DNA of 64,000 nt from Propionigenium maris DSM 9537 (GTDB taxonomy: Bacteria > Fusobacteriota > Fusobacteriia > Fusobacteriales > Fusobacteriaceae), in the NCBI RefSeq assembly GCF_027925155.1, contig NZ_BSDY01000004.1, forward strand, positions 124,001-188,000, in the 5' to 3' direction. A program made the position numbers and the translations under genes. Within the stretch, counting starts at the first letter, position 1; every line of letters begins with the position of its first letter. The notes under the pieces were generated by a model. That model made no database searches, had not been told where the DNA came from, and saw only the letters and a list, made by a program, of their open reading frames with translations. Of the stretch, positions 53,201-59,586 are shown piece after piece.

Positions 53201-53975
53201 CCCAGCTTGTATACCAACCATAGTCATCGTCGCTTCCCCACATTGGGAATACCGGCACTTGGGAACCTGGTCTTATGTTCACTGCATACCAAGGTACACT
53301 GAATGGTATAACATCCTTCTCTCCCAGGTATAGGTTGGATGATCTGAAGTTAACCTGTTTATCGGGGATTATCTCTAACTCCCTTGACTTTATGTGGTAT
53401 CCCGCTTCCTCTGGAGTTTCAGTCTCAAGAACCTCCGGGTCGGTACTGAACCAGGCATTTTTAAGCTTCAGCCTGCTCCCCACATACTCGGTAACCTCTC
53501 CACCAAAGTATATCTTATCATTGGGCGCCTCTGCTTCAGTTATATGACCTACCTTAATATAAGATTTACTGTCATAAAACCTTGCATAATCTCCGTCCTG
53601 GGAGATCTCAGCATCCCTTGTATCTATCTTAGCTTTATTGGGACCGTCCTCTACTTCCAGGAATACATCTCCCTTGGTCCTTATCATATTATTTTCATCG
53701 TCTTTTTGAAACTCATAGGTCTTCATCTTGAGGTTTCCATACTGGATATTTACTCCCTCCTCCGATTTCAGAGTTTCATTGGCAAGGTCTATCTCTACCT
53801 CATCTGTGGCTATCTGAGCACTGTCTCCACCCTTTACTCCAGGAGTGTTCTGAGTACTCTCTCTTACCATACTATCTGCATCCTTCCTCAATACATCAAA
53901 GGTATTGGGATCTTTAGCAGAGTATACGCTCATACACGTCACTATGTAAGCTGCAATTGCAATCTTCTTCTTCAT
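50289..53975 (-). CDS. lptD: LPS-assembly outer-membrane protein LptD
   Basis: Inserts LPS into the outer leaflet. Start at 53975 (MKKKIAIAAYIVTCMSVYSA, a signal peptide); about 1228 residues, longer than E. coli LptD (784). N-terminal OstA/LptA-like jellyroll (about 60-190: EVEIDLANETLKSEEGVNIQYGNLKM, TKGDVFLEVED), then the LptD signature SNLYLGEKDVIPFSVPWYAVNIRPGSQVPVFPMWG with SSWGMLYG-type first strands. The remainder is a large, acidic, Tyr/Asp-rich beta barrel with alternating patterns. It lacks the clustered cysteines that form the LptD disulfides in E. coli, and no lptE is adjacent. Promoter at 54010-54037. Confidence 0.88.
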   Translation of the reverse strand: MKKKIAIAAYIVTCMSVYSAKDPNTFDVLRKDADSMVRESTQNTPGVKGGDSAQIATDEVEIDLANETLKSEEGVNIQYGNLKMKTYEFQKDDENNMIRTKGDVFLEVEDGPNKAKIDTRDAEISQDGDYARFYDSKSYIKVGHITEAEAPNDKIYFGGEVTEYVGSRLKLKNAWFSTDPEVLETETPEEAGYHIKSRELEIIPDKQVNFRSSNLYLGEKDVIPFSVPWYAVNIRPGSQVPVFPMWGSDDDYGWYTSWGMLYGDSNSKYKGGFAPKFADTMGWLVGRWENEYKTDNYGTAKLNVTDALIAKKDSDEENRWDADYSHTYSSNKGYLNFNYRNATQNMVKELEDIRDDNEDDGKYDPNHPAYIGEDRPDGGDNINFYSLDTKFENLGERNDISFYGRMKLLDDKDAYQEIVDDRLDDIDYDTQGDHELFSEFGFTKDNEDYKIGAYYEYLYDMDPGSSEDDLKTRVENFGFELEDKNNKLHLKYDEKNEDEYRRLRSWERTANLDKITDLEYVPWTVSKYDQNDSQNLKVGVGEYSVLNTDFDFKMDYEFNTAEKELSIIEDPFRQRTVQNNKRDQEYNKFENVVYEDTREDRLSMEFFTEDTRFMFAAGRTEEEFWDREGIYNYNEFEEGDAYNKYVNESDFYEAEVEQKDIDLGFLGDVGAKFNLRHDKYDKGYDQANKRYTSGGDETLRKQLTLTHEKTFFDNTNYYWRDTDFRLGNEFTYFYQDYHYKEGDNDLGSSGDARDIRLKNKDKIFRYTDKLTMDLGNTQTIYTFDYKNVYDASDEERKKNQMIGNNVEFKIDEKKSLVLHYATDEHYTDETESGKNYNDLTNKKYGADYYIGNHKFYYKGEEIDYDIRDAKTSLNSSSVDDANERISEDIYGYEYTNGLDKWQFEFIRGKDDRYNETQGEQEIDTDNKIYSVSYLNGGDVEHYYKATYEEYNQDEEANKQYSTDVVSFRYEYRDKRFTEEDLEKFGKLEFDKPTDELSPADIERVKEILRDRERKSLDFNLRSIRDEEMSTPEYKRSLKLYLMLQRNKERYERSGDYFNSLEEIQARIYYSYNRWGVGYTFDQEADWKGYTPDGGGDWVESERDHELSLHMKFGKPSEGWRFKTFVGINESLDGNTDRTADGQKTRRTLDRIGFEVGKEKGYYMWSTAFTQKYVSRTDDYEWEVAFQFTLLTFPNMPIFGVGASDDGGEDSSTSFETYLFDGVNVDDLD

Positions 53976-54002
53976 CACACATAACTCCCCCATTTTATTC
54001 AA

Positions 54003-54037
54003 CTATACAAGTATAGCACAATTTACGTTCGAGTTAA
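54003..54037 (-). promoter_or_regulatory. lptD promoter with palindrome over the -10
   Basis: Minus strand TTAACT, 16-bp spacer, TATACT with an extended TGC before it (54010-54037). The 14-bp palindrome CTATAC-AA-GTATAG (54003-54016) covers the -10 and could be a regulator site. Confidence 0.5.
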
Positions 54038-54077
54038 ATAAATTCCCCCCTAGAAAATAACTTTCTATTACCTAAAT

Positions 54078-54109
54078 AATGGAGGCAGGATGATCATCCT
54101 GCCTCCATT
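54078..54109. repeat. 32-bp perfect palindrome upstream of lptD
   Basis: AATGGAGGCAGGATGA (54078-54093) followed directly by its exact reverse complement (54094-54109), no loop. There is no T-run on either side, so it is not a standard terminator, though in RNA it would form a very stable hairpin between the gene remnant at 54124 and the lptD promoter. Confidence 0.8.
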
Positions 54110-54123
54110 TAAATCGACCTATA

Positions 54124-54306
54124 CTATCTATTCACTGATTGTCGTTCTCTTCCTGAGGTTCTGTTTACTATAATAGCTATGGCTCCCTCTTCAGTCACAT
54201 TATACACTGCCCATAAACTGCCTTGAGCCAGTTAAAGGTCTAGTATGAGGGGGGGAAGGGCAGAAGTAAATCCAAGCACGATTCCCAGGATCCCAAGAGT
54301 CACCAT
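54124..54306 (-). pseudogene. possible decayed small membrane-protein gene
   Basis: GAGGAG with a 5-base spacer precedes an ATG at 54306. The frame gives a hydrophobic start (MVTLGILGIVLGFTSALPP) and meets TAA at 54232-54234, then stays open in the same frame for 35 more codons (WAVYNVTEEGAIAIIVNRTSG region) to a TAG at 54124. One nonsense codon would thus split an otherwise 60-codon small protein. It could equally be a 24-residue peptide or non-coding. No family recognised. Confidence 0.3.
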
Positions 54307-54359
54307 TGCTACTCCTCTGACACTTCAGTGGTTACTCCCAGTATAGAGAATAAAAAAAA

Positions 54360-54378
54360 GCCTCCCTTAAGGGGAGGC
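54360..54378 (-). terminator. trxA terminator
   Basis: GCCTCCC / GGGAGGC hairpin followed on the minus strand by TTTTTTTTATTC, just past the trxA stop. Confidence 0.9.
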
Positions 54379-54384
54379 TCCTAC

Positions 54385-54699
54385 TTAATACTGCTCTAGC
54401 TTTTCCTTGATTGCACCTTTTTGCATAAGACCGATAAGCTGATCAATCTTCTCTCCATCCTTGAAGATAATCATAGTAGGAATACTTCTTATTCCATAGT
54501 CTGCTGCTATATTTGGATAATCATCTACATTTACCTTAGCTATCTTAACAGAAACCTCTTGAGATAACTCATCTAAGATAGGTCCTAACATCTTACAGGG
54601 TCCACACCAAGATGCCCAGAAATCAACCAGTACAACACCAGTCCCCTCTAACACCTCGCTCTTAAATGAATCTACATCTAAATGAACTACTTTACTCAT
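54385..54699 (-). CDS. trxA: thioredoxin
   Basis: 104 residues. Active site WCGPC (Cys32 and Cys35 from the ATG at 54699), buried Asp26 in LVDFWASW, and the cis-proline in GIRSIPTMIIFKDG. A general cytoplasmic disulfide reductant; could recycle cytoplasmic reductases, though not directly the exported MsrB in this window. Single gene with a promoter (54741-54769) and terminator. Confidence 0.97.
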   Translation of the reverse strand: MSKVVHLDVDSFKSEVLEGTGVVLVDFWASWCGPCKMLGPILDELSQEVSVKIAKVNVDDYPNIAADYGIRSIPTMIIFKDGEKIDQLIGLMQKGAIKEKLEQY

Positions 54700-54740
54700 C
54701 AATACTACCCCCTAGACTTTATCTGTACCTTTTTTTGTTA

Positions 54741-54769
54741 ATCCTATCATAATAGTAAAGTTTTTGCAA
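54741..54769 (-). promoter_or_regulatory. trxA promoter
   Basis: Minus strand TTGCAA, 17-bp spacer, TAGGAT; about 40 bp upstream of the trxA start. Confidence 0.5.
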
Positions 54770-54842
54770 ACACTACTACTCCCTCTAGATACTTATATGA
54801 CACAGATTCTTTTTTCCTCTTTATTCCCAGGAAATCTTCTTA

Positions 54843-54871
54843 TTGAATAAATGCCACATTTGATGTATAAT
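54843..54871 (+). promoter_or_regulatory. tcdA promoter
   Basis: TTGAAT, 17-bp spacer, TATAAT with TG just before the -10; about 40 bp before the tcdA start. Confidence 0.75.
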
Positions 54872-54909
54872 CTTTATTAAAAAGATAAGTAATAAAGATA
54901 GGTGATTTA

Positions 54910-55620
54910 ATGCAATTTCAAAGACAGGAACTTTTAATAGGAAGAGACAATGTGAATAAGCTTAAAGACTCCCACGTTATAGTCTTCGGACTTGGAGGAG
55001 TAGGTGGGTTCACTGTAGAGGCCCTTGTTAGAGCTGGTGTAGGAGAGCTTACTGTTGTAGACTTTGACACAGTGGATATTACAAACCTTAACAGACAGAT
55101 TATAGCTACCCACAAAAGTGTCGGTAGAGATAAGGCGGAGCTGATTAGAGAAAGAGCTCTTGCTATCAATCCAAATATAAGGGTCAATGCCTTTAAGGAG
55201 AAGTTTAACAAGGAAAGCGAGGCTACCTTCTTTGAAGACAAGACCTATGACTACGCTGTAGATGCCATAGACCTTGTTACCTGTAAGCTGGACTTAATTG
55301 CCATATGTAAGGAGAAGAATATACCTATTATTTCCTCCATGGGAACTGGTAACAAACTTAACCCTACTATGCTAGAGGTAGCTGATATCAACAAAACCTC
55401 TGTCTGTCCCCTTGCCCGTGTTATGAGAAGGGAGTTAAAGAACAGAAGGATTAAAAAGTTAAAGGTAATCTACTCCAAAGAGGAGCCTAAGAAGCCATTT
55501 AATGACTCTGGCAGCAGAGAAAAGATGAGAAATGTAGGAAGTGTTTCCTTTGTTCCTTCTGTGGCAGGTTTGATTATCGCCAGCGAAGTGGTTAAAGACA
55601 TCTGTGAAATAAACTCATAA
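54910..55620 (+). CDS. tcdA: tRNA threonylcarbamoyladenosine dehydratase (ThiF/E1-like)
   Basis: ATP-dependent dehydration of t6A37 to cyclic t6A in tRNA. 236 residues. ThiF-family adenylation domain: VIVFGLGGVGGFTVEALVRAGVGELTVVDFDTVDITNLNRQ (nucleotide-binding Rossmann region with catalytic Arg/Asn), VGRDKAELIRERALAINP, and DAIDLVTCKLDLI with the catalytic-type Cys region. C-terminal GSVSFVPSVAGLIIASEVV. The lack of thiS/moaD or molybdopterin neighbours and the length fit TcdA (CsdL) rather than ThiF or MoeB. Likely co-transcribed with the flavodoxin gene. Confidence 0.92.
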   Translation: MQFQRQELLIGRDNVNKLKDSHVIVFGLGGVGGFTVEALVRAGVGELTVVDFDTVDITNLNRQIIATHKSVGRDKAELIRERALAINPNIRVNAFKEKFNKESEATFFEDKTYDYAVDAIDLVTCKLDLIAICKEKNIPIISSMGTGNKLNPTMLEVADINKTSVCPLARVMRRELKNRRIKKLKVIYSKEEPKKPFNDSGSREKMRNVGSVSFVPSVAGLIIASEVVKDICEINS

Positions 55621-55651
55621 AAAGACACCCCCTGCAGGGAAAGGAGAAACA

Positions 55652-56152
55652 ATGAAGAAAATTGGACTTTTTTACGGTACTACCTCTGGAAGAACTCAAG
55701 GAGTTGCCGACGAGATAGAATTCAACCTAGGAAGCGATGTAGAGATACACAATGTAGCTGATGGTATAGATGCCATAGCTTCATATGAAAATCTAATTTT
55801 AGCCCTTCCAACATATGGAGTAGGAGAACTTCAGGAGGACTGGAATGACAAGTTTGATTCCTTCAAAAAGCTGGACCTCAGTGGAAAGGTAGTTGCTCTT
55901 GTGGGAGTAGGTAACCAGACAACCTTTGGTGAGTCATTTCTTGGAGGACTAAAACTCCTCTATGAAGCTGTAGTTGCCCAAGGTGGAAGAGTTGTAGGTC
56001 TTACCTCTACCGACGGTTATCACTTTGAGGAGTGCGATGCCATTGTAGACAAGAAGTTTATGGGACTAGCTCTAGATGAGGATAATCAGGATGATATGAC
56101 ACCAGATAGGATCTATGACTGGCTTGAGAATATAAAGCCTGAGTTCAACTAA
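55652..56152 (+). CDS. flavodoxin
   Basis: 166 residues, long-chain flavodoxin. The FMN phosphate loop is GLFYGTTSGRTQGVADEI (residues 5-22); FMN-stacking loops are around LPTYGVGELQEDWND and GVGNQTTFGESFLGG; the long-chain insertion is in the STDGYHFEECDAIVDKKFMGLALDEDNQ region. Low-potential one-electron carrier; the partner is unknown. It lies 31 bp after tcdA with AAAGGAG before the ATG. Confidence 0.95.
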   Translation: MKKIGLFYGTTSGRTQGVADEIEFNLGSDVEIHNVADGIDAIASYENLILALPTYGVGELQEDWNDKFDSFKKLDLSGKVVALVGVGNQTTFGESFLGGLKLLYEAVVAQGGRVVGLTSTDGYHFEECDAIVDKKFMGLALDEDNQDDMTPDRIYDWLENIKPEFN

Positions 56153-56166
56153 GATTTTAATAATTA

Positions 56167-56192
56167 AAACAGAGACCCTTGGGTCTCTGTTT
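56167..56192 (+). terminator. flavodoxin terminator
   Basis: AAACAGAGACCC, 2-nt loop, GGGTCTCTGTTT and a T-run. Confidence 0.92.
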
Positions 56193-56405
56193 TTTTATGC
56201 TACACCTTCCATCACCAAAAGTCCTACCACCCCTTCCTCTACACAGGTCTGCCCCGCACTAGTCTCCAGTTCTATTTTCATATCATAGTTACTATTTTAC
56301 GACACTTTTAAACAGAATTTTTGATTTTTTTTGAAATTCCCCTTAGAAAAGAGAGTTTTATGGGGTAATATCTTACTATAGGAGAATTAGTTAGGGGGGA
56401 TGTTT

Positions 56406-56558
56406 ATGTATTTCTTAGGAGGAGCCATCTTTTTAGGCACATTTGTAGTTGCCTTCAGAGCTGTCATGGGAGATCTTTCAAATAAATTTATTTTTACCTC
56501 TTTGGCTCTACTTACACTTTGTTTTCTTCTTTTAGTTAACACTCTGTACTACAGCTAA
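56406..56558 (+). CDS. small two-helix membrane protein, 50 residues
   Basis: ATG at 56406 with TTAGGGGGG six bases upstream; an ATG at 56400 touches the ribosome site and is unlikely. Residues 2-20 (YFLGGAIFLGTFVVAFRAV) and 28-46 (FTSLALLTLCFLLLVNTL) are hydrophobic helices linked by MGDLSNKF. No family recognised. It has its own 3' hairpin (56581-56612) and an AT-rich upstream region of about 200 bp, so it looks like an independent small gene. Confidence 0.65.
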   Translation: MYFLGGAIFLGTFVVAFRAVMGDLSNKFIFTSLALLTLCFLLLVNTLYYS

Positions 56559-56580
56559 TTTGGAATAGATCTAAAAATTA

Positions 56581-56612
56581 AAAGAGGAGGTGCTCAGGCA
56601 TCTCCTCTTTTT
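56581..56612. terminator. bidirectional terminator between the small membrane gene and proS
   Basis: AAAAGAGGAG / CTCCTCTTTT arms with a GTG...CAT inner pairing and A/T tracts on both sides; convergent genes flank it. Confidence 0.85.
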
Positions 56613-56614
56613 TA

Positions 56615-58333
56615 CTATCTTACTTTAGTCATAAGGTCCTTAATAACCCCTACAACCTTTTCAGCTTCTACTTCCATAGATTCACCGGTTCTTCTTACCT
56701 TTACCTCTACCTTCCCTTCAGCAGCCAGCTTTCCTGAAACTACCTTGAATGGGAATCCGATAAGGTCCGCATCCTTAAACTTGAATCCTGGTCTTTCATT
56801 TCTGTCGTCCATTACAGTATCGATACCAGCTGCAGATAACTCTCCATAGATCTTCTCAGCTAGAGAAACCTGATCTGCATTCTTCATATTAGCAGGGATC
56901 ACATCTACGATATATGGCGCTATTGCCACTGGCCAGATAATTCCGTTTTCATCGTTGTTCTGCTCGATAGCAGCTGCTACAGTTCTAGATACTCCGATAC
57001 CATAGCATCCCATAGTCATAGTATTTGATTTACCATTCTCATCTAGGAATGTAGCTCCCATGCTGTCAGAATACTTCTTTCCCAGCTTAAATACGTGCCC
57101 AGCCTCTATTCCTCTAGCGCTTTCAAGTTTTCCACCACTACATCTAGGACACTCCTCTCCTACAACAGCGTTTCTAACATCTCCTACGATGTGAGCCTCA
57201 TAGTCTCTACCGTAGTTAACGTTTATGTAGTGAGTATCCATTCTGTTTCCACCAGCTGTGTGGTTTACCATCTTAGTTACAGTCTCATCTGCTACAAGGA
57301 TGATATCTCCAAGTTCGATATCATATGGCCCCATATATCCCTTCTTCAGGTTGTGTGCTTCAAGGTCTGCGTCACTTAGCATTACAAGCTCCGTTTCATT
57401 CAGAAGGTTCTTTAGCTTAACCTCATTGATCTCATAGTCTCCTCTTTGAAGAACCATGTACACCTTTTCAGAAACTGTATCCATATACATGATTGCCTTT
57501 ACAGTCTGAGATGTTTCAATTCCAAGGTGAGCAGCAATATCCTCTATCTTCGATACATTTGGAGTATCTAAAAGCTCAGCTGGCTTCATCTCCTTCTCAT
57601 ACTCAGGTATCATTGCCACACTCTCAGCCTTCTCAAGGTTAGCTGCATATCCACATGTATCACAATAGATGATCTCATCCTCACCAGATTCAGCCAGTAC
57701 GTGGAACTCCTGAGATCCGCTTCCACCGATAGCTCCAGAATCTGCCTCTACCGATCTGAACTTAAGTCCGCATCTCTCAAAAATTCTAGAGTATGCATCT
57801 CTCATATTTTCAAACTCTGCATCTAGACACTCGTCAGTTGCGTGGAATGAGTAAGCATCCTTCATCAGGAACTCTCTTCCTCTCATCAGTCCAAACCTAG
57901 GTCTTCTCTCATCTCTGAACTTAGTCTGAATCTGGTATAGGCTCATAGGCAGTGACTTATATGAAGATATATCGTTTCTGATGATATCTGTGATTACCTC
58001 TTCGTGGGTAGGTCCTAGAATGAAGTCTCTTCCGTGTCTATCCATAAGTCTCATCATCTCAGGTCCCATTGCGTCCCATCTTCCAGTCTCCTTCCAGATC
58101 TCTGCTGGCTGAAGTACAGGCATGAATAGCTCCTGGGAACCTGCTCTGTCCATCTCTTCTCTTACGATGTTTTCTACCTTTTTAAGCGCTCTATACCCAA
58201 GGGGAAGGTAGGTATACACTCCACTTGCCAGCTTCTTGATCATACTAGATCTAAGCATCAGCTTATGACTCTCTACAACAGCTTCCTTAGGAGTCTCTTT
58301 TAGAGTTTTTACATATAGTTTGCTAAATCTCAT
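56615..58333 (-). CDS. proS: proline-tRNA ligase, bacterial type
   Basis: Start taken at the ATG at 58333 (MRFSKLYVKTLKE), nine bases after GGAGG; 572 residues, the bacterial (prokaryote-like) ProRS length. Class II core: SGVYTYLPLGYRALKKVENIVREEM, GPTHEEVITDIIR, FRDERRPRFGLMRGREFLMKDAYSFH; an editing INS domain in the middle (about 225-400) with the CPRC motif in GEECPRCSGGKLE; and a C-terminal anticodon-binding domain. A promoter lies at the end of pilT and the leader has two hairpins. Confidence 0.97.
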   Translation of the reverse strand: MRFSKLYVKTLKETPKEAVVESHKLMLRSSMIKKLASGVYTYLPLGYRALKKVENIVREEMDRAGSQELFMPVLQPAEIWKETGRWDAMGPEMMRLMDRHGRDFILGPTHEEVITDIIRNDISSYKSLPMSLYQIQTKFRDERRPRFGLMRGREFLMKDAYSFHATDECLDAEFENMRDAYSRIFERCGLKFRSVEADSGAIGGSGSQEFHVLAESGEDEIIYCDTCGYAANLEKAESVAMIPEYEKEMKPAELLDTPNVSKIEDIAAHLGIETSQTVKAIMYMDTVSEKVYMVLQRGDYEINEVKLKNLLNETELVMLSDADLEAHNLKKGYMGPYDIELGDIILVADETVTKMVNHTAGGNRMDTHYINVNYGRDYEAHIVGDVRNAVVGEECPRCSGGKLESARGIEAGHVFKLGKKYSDSMGATFLDENGKSNTMTMGCYGIGVSRTVAAAIEQNNDENGIIWPVAIAPYIVDVIPANMKNADQVSLAEKIYGELSAAGIDTVMDDRNERPGFKFKDADLIGFPFKVVSGKLAAEGKVEVKVRRTGESMEVEAEKVVGVIKDLMTKVR

Positions 58334-58379
58334 TTCCACTTTCCTCCATCATCTTTTATTTATATTTAAATTTTTAAAT

Positions 58380-58450
58380 TTAATATTTCACTTTTTAACC
58401 CTTGAAATACAAGGGATTTAATCTGCCTGATTTTAAGGTCGGCAGACTAG
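58380..58450 (-). promoter_or_regulatory. two hairpins in the proS leader
   Basis: In the RNA, TCTGCC...GGCAGA (13-nt loop) is followed by CCCTTG-tattt-CAAGGG. Neither has a strong T-run. They lie after the promoter at 58453-58481 and could be a weak terminator for pilT or a regulatory leader. No T-box core sequence and no proline-rich leader peptide was seen. Confidence 0.5.
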
Positions 58451-58452
58451 TA

Positions 58453-58481
58453 ATTATACTATATTTTTAATTTTTATTCAA
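58453..58481 (-). promoter_or_regulatory. proS promoter inside the 3' end of pilT
   Basis: Minus strand TTGAAT, 17-bp spacer, TATAAT; the -35 lies in the last codons of pilT. Confidence 0.7.
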
Positions 58482-59577
58482 ACATATCGTTATACATATC
58501 GGCCACAGAGGAAACATTTATCCCCCTCTTTAGTAGCTCTATATCCTTCTTTACTGTGGCAAATTTCAGGGCTGTTTCATAGGAGATCACCTTCTCCTTA
58601 TACTTATCAGCTATATCCTGATCAAAGGTCTGGGTTTCATAGGTGGTCCTTCCCTCAGCCAGATACCTAGGTATATCAGCTACTCCCTCTGCTGATAGGA
58701 TGCACTCCTTTATTACCGGGGTATTTATAAGGATCTCATTTACTGCAACTCTTTTGTTATCCAATGTAGGCAGCAGCCTCTGGGAGATAATGGCCCTCAT
58801 ACTTTCCGACAGCTGATATCTCAGTTGCTTGTGTCTCTCCTCAGGAAAGAGGTCCAGTATCCTGGAAACAGTCTGGTATGCATTTATAGTATGCAGGGTA
58901 GATATTACAAGGTGCCCGGTTTCCGCCGCTTTAAGAGCTGCCTCCACCGTTTCCCTGTCTCTTAGTTCCCCTATGAAGATAACATCTGGATCCTGCCTCA
59001 GGGCAAATTTCAGGGCTTTTTCAAAGCTCACAACATCGGATCCCAGCTCCTTTTGGGATATCATACTCATAAGATCCGAGTAGAGAAACTCTATGGGGTC
59101 CTCTACAGTAATTATATTTTTAGACTGGGTCTTGTTTATCTCATTTATCATAGAGGCCACCGTTGTGGACTTTCCGCTTCCTGTGGCTCCAGTTACAAGG
59201 ATGATTCCATTTTTTTCATGGATAACCTTTCTCAATACATTGGGCAGATTCATATTATCGAGGTCTGGAACTTCGCTTGGGATTACCCTGGCAACCAGCA
59301 TATGAGTCCCCCTCTGAAGGGAGAGGTTCATTCTGAATCTTGCCACTCCATTTATAGAGTAGGAGAAGTCACTGGCCATATACTTTTCTATATCTGCTTT
59401 TCTCTCTTCATCTATAAGGGGAGCCAGCATCTCATTTACGTCGTTAAGTGTCAGCTTCTCCTCCCCCAGAAAGTTTAGCTTTCCATTTACTCTGACAACT
59501 GGAAAGCTTCCTACCTTTATGTGAAGGTCGGACCCCTCCATCTCAACTAATCTTCTTAGATAACTTTCAATCTGCAT
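58474..59577 (-). CDS. pilT: PilT-like twitching/retraction ATPase
   Basis: Hexameric ATPase that drives type IV pilus retraction. 367 residues. N-terminal PAS-like domain (EGSDLHIKVGSFPVVRVNGKL), then the ATPase core: Walker A VTGATGSGKSTTVASM (about 130-145), Asp box TVEDPIEFLYSD, Walker B DVIFIGELRDRETVEAAL (GELRD where most PilTs have GEMRD), and the His box AAETGHLVISTLHTINA. It lies 9 bp after recG. The only pilus-related neighbour in the window is the pilin-like gene about 45 kb away. Natural transformation or motility is possible but not shown. Confidence 0.92.
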   Translation of the reverse strand: MQIESYLRRLVEMEGSDLHIKVGSFPVVRVNGKLNFLGEEKLTLNDVNEMLAPLIDEERKADIEKYMASDFSYSINGVARFRMNLSLQRGTHMLVARVIPSEVPDLDNMNLPNVLRKVIHEKNGIILVTGATGSGKSTTVASMINEINKTQSKNIITVEDPIEFLYSDLMSMISQKELGSDVVSFEKALKFALRQDPDVIFIGELRDRETVEAALKAAETGHLVISTLHTINAYQTVSRILDLFPEERHKQLRYQLSESMRAIISQRLLPTLDNKRVAVNEILINTPVIKECILSAEGVADIPRYLAEGRTTYETQTFDQDIADKYKEKVISYETALKFATVKKDIELLKRGINVSSVADMYNDMFE

Positions 59578-59586
59578 CTCTTCCTC

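Noticed and set aside
54910-55620. ThiF or MoeB sulfur-carrier activating enzyme
   Set aside because: No thiS/moaD or cofactor genes nearby; length and C-terminal pattern fit TcdA better.
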